NCBI RefSeq assembly: GCF_014898095.1
Contig: NZ_CP062946.1
Span: 2,666,001 to 2,730,000 of the forward strand
Direction: 5' to 3'
Source: Thalassotalea sp. LPB0316
GTDB taxonomy: Bacteria; Pseudomonadota; Gammaproteobacteria; Enterobacterales; Alteromonadaceae
DNA length: 64,000 nt
Below are positions 62,760 to 64,000 of this stretch, piece by piece; position 1 is the first letter of the stretch; each line of letters begins with the position of its first letter. The notes under the pieces are model-generated. The model was not told the origin of the DNA and did no database searches. It was given only the letters and a program-made list of their open reading frames with translations. The position numbers were made by a program, and so were the translations under genes.

Positions 62760-62811
62760 CGCTATTATCGTCTTGTTTTAAGTCTCGCTATTGTACCCCA
62801 TTATAACGTCA

Positions 62812-64000
62812 ATGAAATCACCTCATTTTATTCGAAATACCAAAAGTTTATTAAAGCTGGCCTACCCAATTTTAATTGCTCAGCTTATCCAAAACTTAAT
62901 GGGATTCGCCGACACTGTTATGGCAGGTAGAGTAAGCTCAACGGATATGGCTGCGGTGGCTGTTGCCAGTAGTATTTGGCTGCCGCTGATCTTAACGATA
63001 TACGGCGTGATAATGGCTCTTGCGGCAATTGTCTCACAATATTCAGGTAAAAATGCCTATGACAAAGTGGTTAACGCCACTTATCAAACGATATGGATCG
63101 CATTAGCACTTGGTATCAGCGTAATCGCATTTTACTATCTGCTTGCGCCAATGATTGAGGCAAATGTTGAGTTAGAGCCACAATTAAAATCATTAATGTT
63201 TGAATACTTAGGCTACATCGTTTGGGGAGCACCAGGCTTTTGCTTATACCTAGTGTTAAGAAACTACGCCGAAGGGATGTCTTTTACACGACCGACCATG
63301 ATCATCTCAATTATCGGCCTGATCATTAACATTCCTGCCAATTATATATTTATCTATGGTGAATTTGGTATGCCTGCTCTTGGTGGTGCCGGTTGTGGTA
63401 TTGCTACTGCCCTAGTTTATTGGGCGATGTTTTTTGGTATGTTGATATATGTTTACGTATCGAAACACCTCGCAAAAGTTTCACTATTTAAACGTATTTA
63501 CGGGTTTGATTTTGACGAAATTAAACATATTTTAAAAGTTGGTGTGCCTATTGCGCTCTCACTGTTATTCGAAGTGAGTTTATTTTCAATTGTTGCCATT
63601 TTACTCGCACCTTTAGGCGCAGATATTGTCGCTAGTCACCAAATCGCAATTAACTTCTCTGGCTTAGTCTTTATGGTGCCATTGAGTTTTGCCATGGCAC
63701 TGACGATTAAAGTTGGCTATTGCGTTGGTCAACAAAAATACCAAGAAGCAAAAGAAATATGTAAAGACGCTTTGATTTTTGGCTTGATGATAGCCGTTGT
63801 AACAGCCCTTTGTACTATTGTTTTTAGAGAACAAATCGCTGCTATTTATACCAATGAAGCCCCCGTTATCGAACTTGCTGCAAGTTTGATGTTTTTGGCA
63901 GCCCTGTTTCAGTTTTCAGATGCTATCCAAGTGATATCAGCTGGTGCCTTACGAGGTTATAAAGACACTACCTCAATTTTGATAATCACCTTTATATCAT
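62812..64000 (+). CDS. norM: NorM-type MATE multidrug efflux protein (3' end off the window)
   Basis: The frame opens at ATG 62812 and stays open to the edge (396 codons; NorM is usually about 450-460). About ten membrane helices are seen so far. LLKLAYPILIAQLIQNLMGF, DTVMAGRVSSTDMAAVAVASSIW and the later GALRGYKDT match NorM. It exports cationic drugs such as fluoroquinolones with Na+ or H+ in relatives. Only about 60 residues should be missing. Confidence 0.9.
   Translation, partial: MKSPHFIRNTKSLLKLAYPILIAQLIQNLMGFADTVMAGRVSSTDMAAVAVASSIWLPLILTIYGVIMALAAIVSQYSGKNAYDKVVNATYQTIWIALALGISVIAFYYLLAPMIEANVELEPQLKSLMFEYLGYIVWGAPGFCLYLVLRNYAEGMSFTRPTMIISIIGLIINIPANYIFIYGEFGMPALGGAGCGIATALVYWAMFFGMLIYVYVSKHLAKVSLFKRIYGFDFDEIKHILKVGVPIALSLLFEVSLFSIVAILLAPLGADIVASHQIAINFSGLVFMVPLSFAMALTIKVGYCVGQQKYQEAKEICKDALIFGLMIAVVTALCTIVFREQIAAIYTNEAPVIELAASLMFLAALFQFSDAIQVISAGALRGYKDTTSILIITFIS

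Overview
The window is chromosomal DNA of a marine gammaproteobacterium. It is moderately AT-rich, and its gene order and protein families fit Alteromonadales, most likely Colwelliaceae (a Colwellia or Thalassotalea relative). Pointers are the lrp/ftsK/lolA/rarA/crcB/serS block, trxB/aat/bpt/infA, clpA/clpS/cspD/icd, a full cbb3 oxidase cluster followed by fnr, uspE and ttcA, and the thrS/infC/rpmI/rplT plus pheS/pheT/ihfA translation block. The species is inferred from recalled synteny, not from a search.

Layout. 1-10.4 kb: gnd (runs off the left edge), gapA, a coiled-coil protein, a three-gene operon (zinc-ribbon membrane protein, DUF1315, DUF349), an AGCS sodium:alanine/glycine symporter, an M14 carboxypeptidase and a thioredoxin-like protein. 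10.4-17.5 kb: the leftward lrp, ftsK, lolA, rarA, crcB, serS block. 17.6-24.7 kb: ald (divergent from lrp), trxB, aat, bpt, infA, then clpS-clpA divergent from cspD. 24.7-30 kb: icd, a small unknown gene, uvrB and a MATE transporter. 30.2-31.7 kb: an inverted DnaA-box pair, a strong stable-RNA promoter and an unusual tRNA-Asn array. It holds three intact tRNA-Asn(GTT) genes among six 3'-truncated tRNA-like repeats, then two remodelled tRNA-like units that each carry their own terminator copy. 31.7-42.2 kb: LysE exporter, lipoprotein, ccoNOQP, ccoH/ccoI/ccoS, a TauE/SafE protein, fnr and uspE. 42.3-50 kb: ttcA, a purine permease with a Tsx-like porin, a Bax-type glucosaminidase, a membrane protein, a LysE exporter, DUF1415 and an ATM1-type ABC exporter. 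50-59.6 kb: ihfA, pheT, pheS, a DUF1456 gene, purC, rplT, rpmI, infC, thrS. 59.6-64 kb: a START-like exported protein, a fructosamine-kinase-family protein, a cysteine-rich small protein, a dense REP-like palindrome cluster, ribE and the start of a NorM-type MATE gene (runs off the right edge).

Most of the window is core metabolism, translation and respiration in conserved operons. The genes work together in clear groups: translation factors and aminoacyl-tRNA synthetases; N-degron proteolysis (Aat, Bpt, ClpS, ClpA); alanine uptake, catabolism and Lrp control; cbb3 oxidase structure plus its copper/maturation factors beside the oxygen sensor FNR; and purine/nucleoside uptake. The least ordinary parts are non-coding: the tRNA-Asn array with its derived elements, the DnaA-box palindrome beside it, the REP-like cluster at 61.6-62.1 kb, and the smaller palindromic elements at 10.6, 50.1 and 54.9 kb. 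Among genes, infC shows the rare AUU start, and purC plus a rightward DUF1456 gene interrupt the usual rplT-pheS junction. I found no phage, insertion sequence, CRISPR array or obvious defence system.
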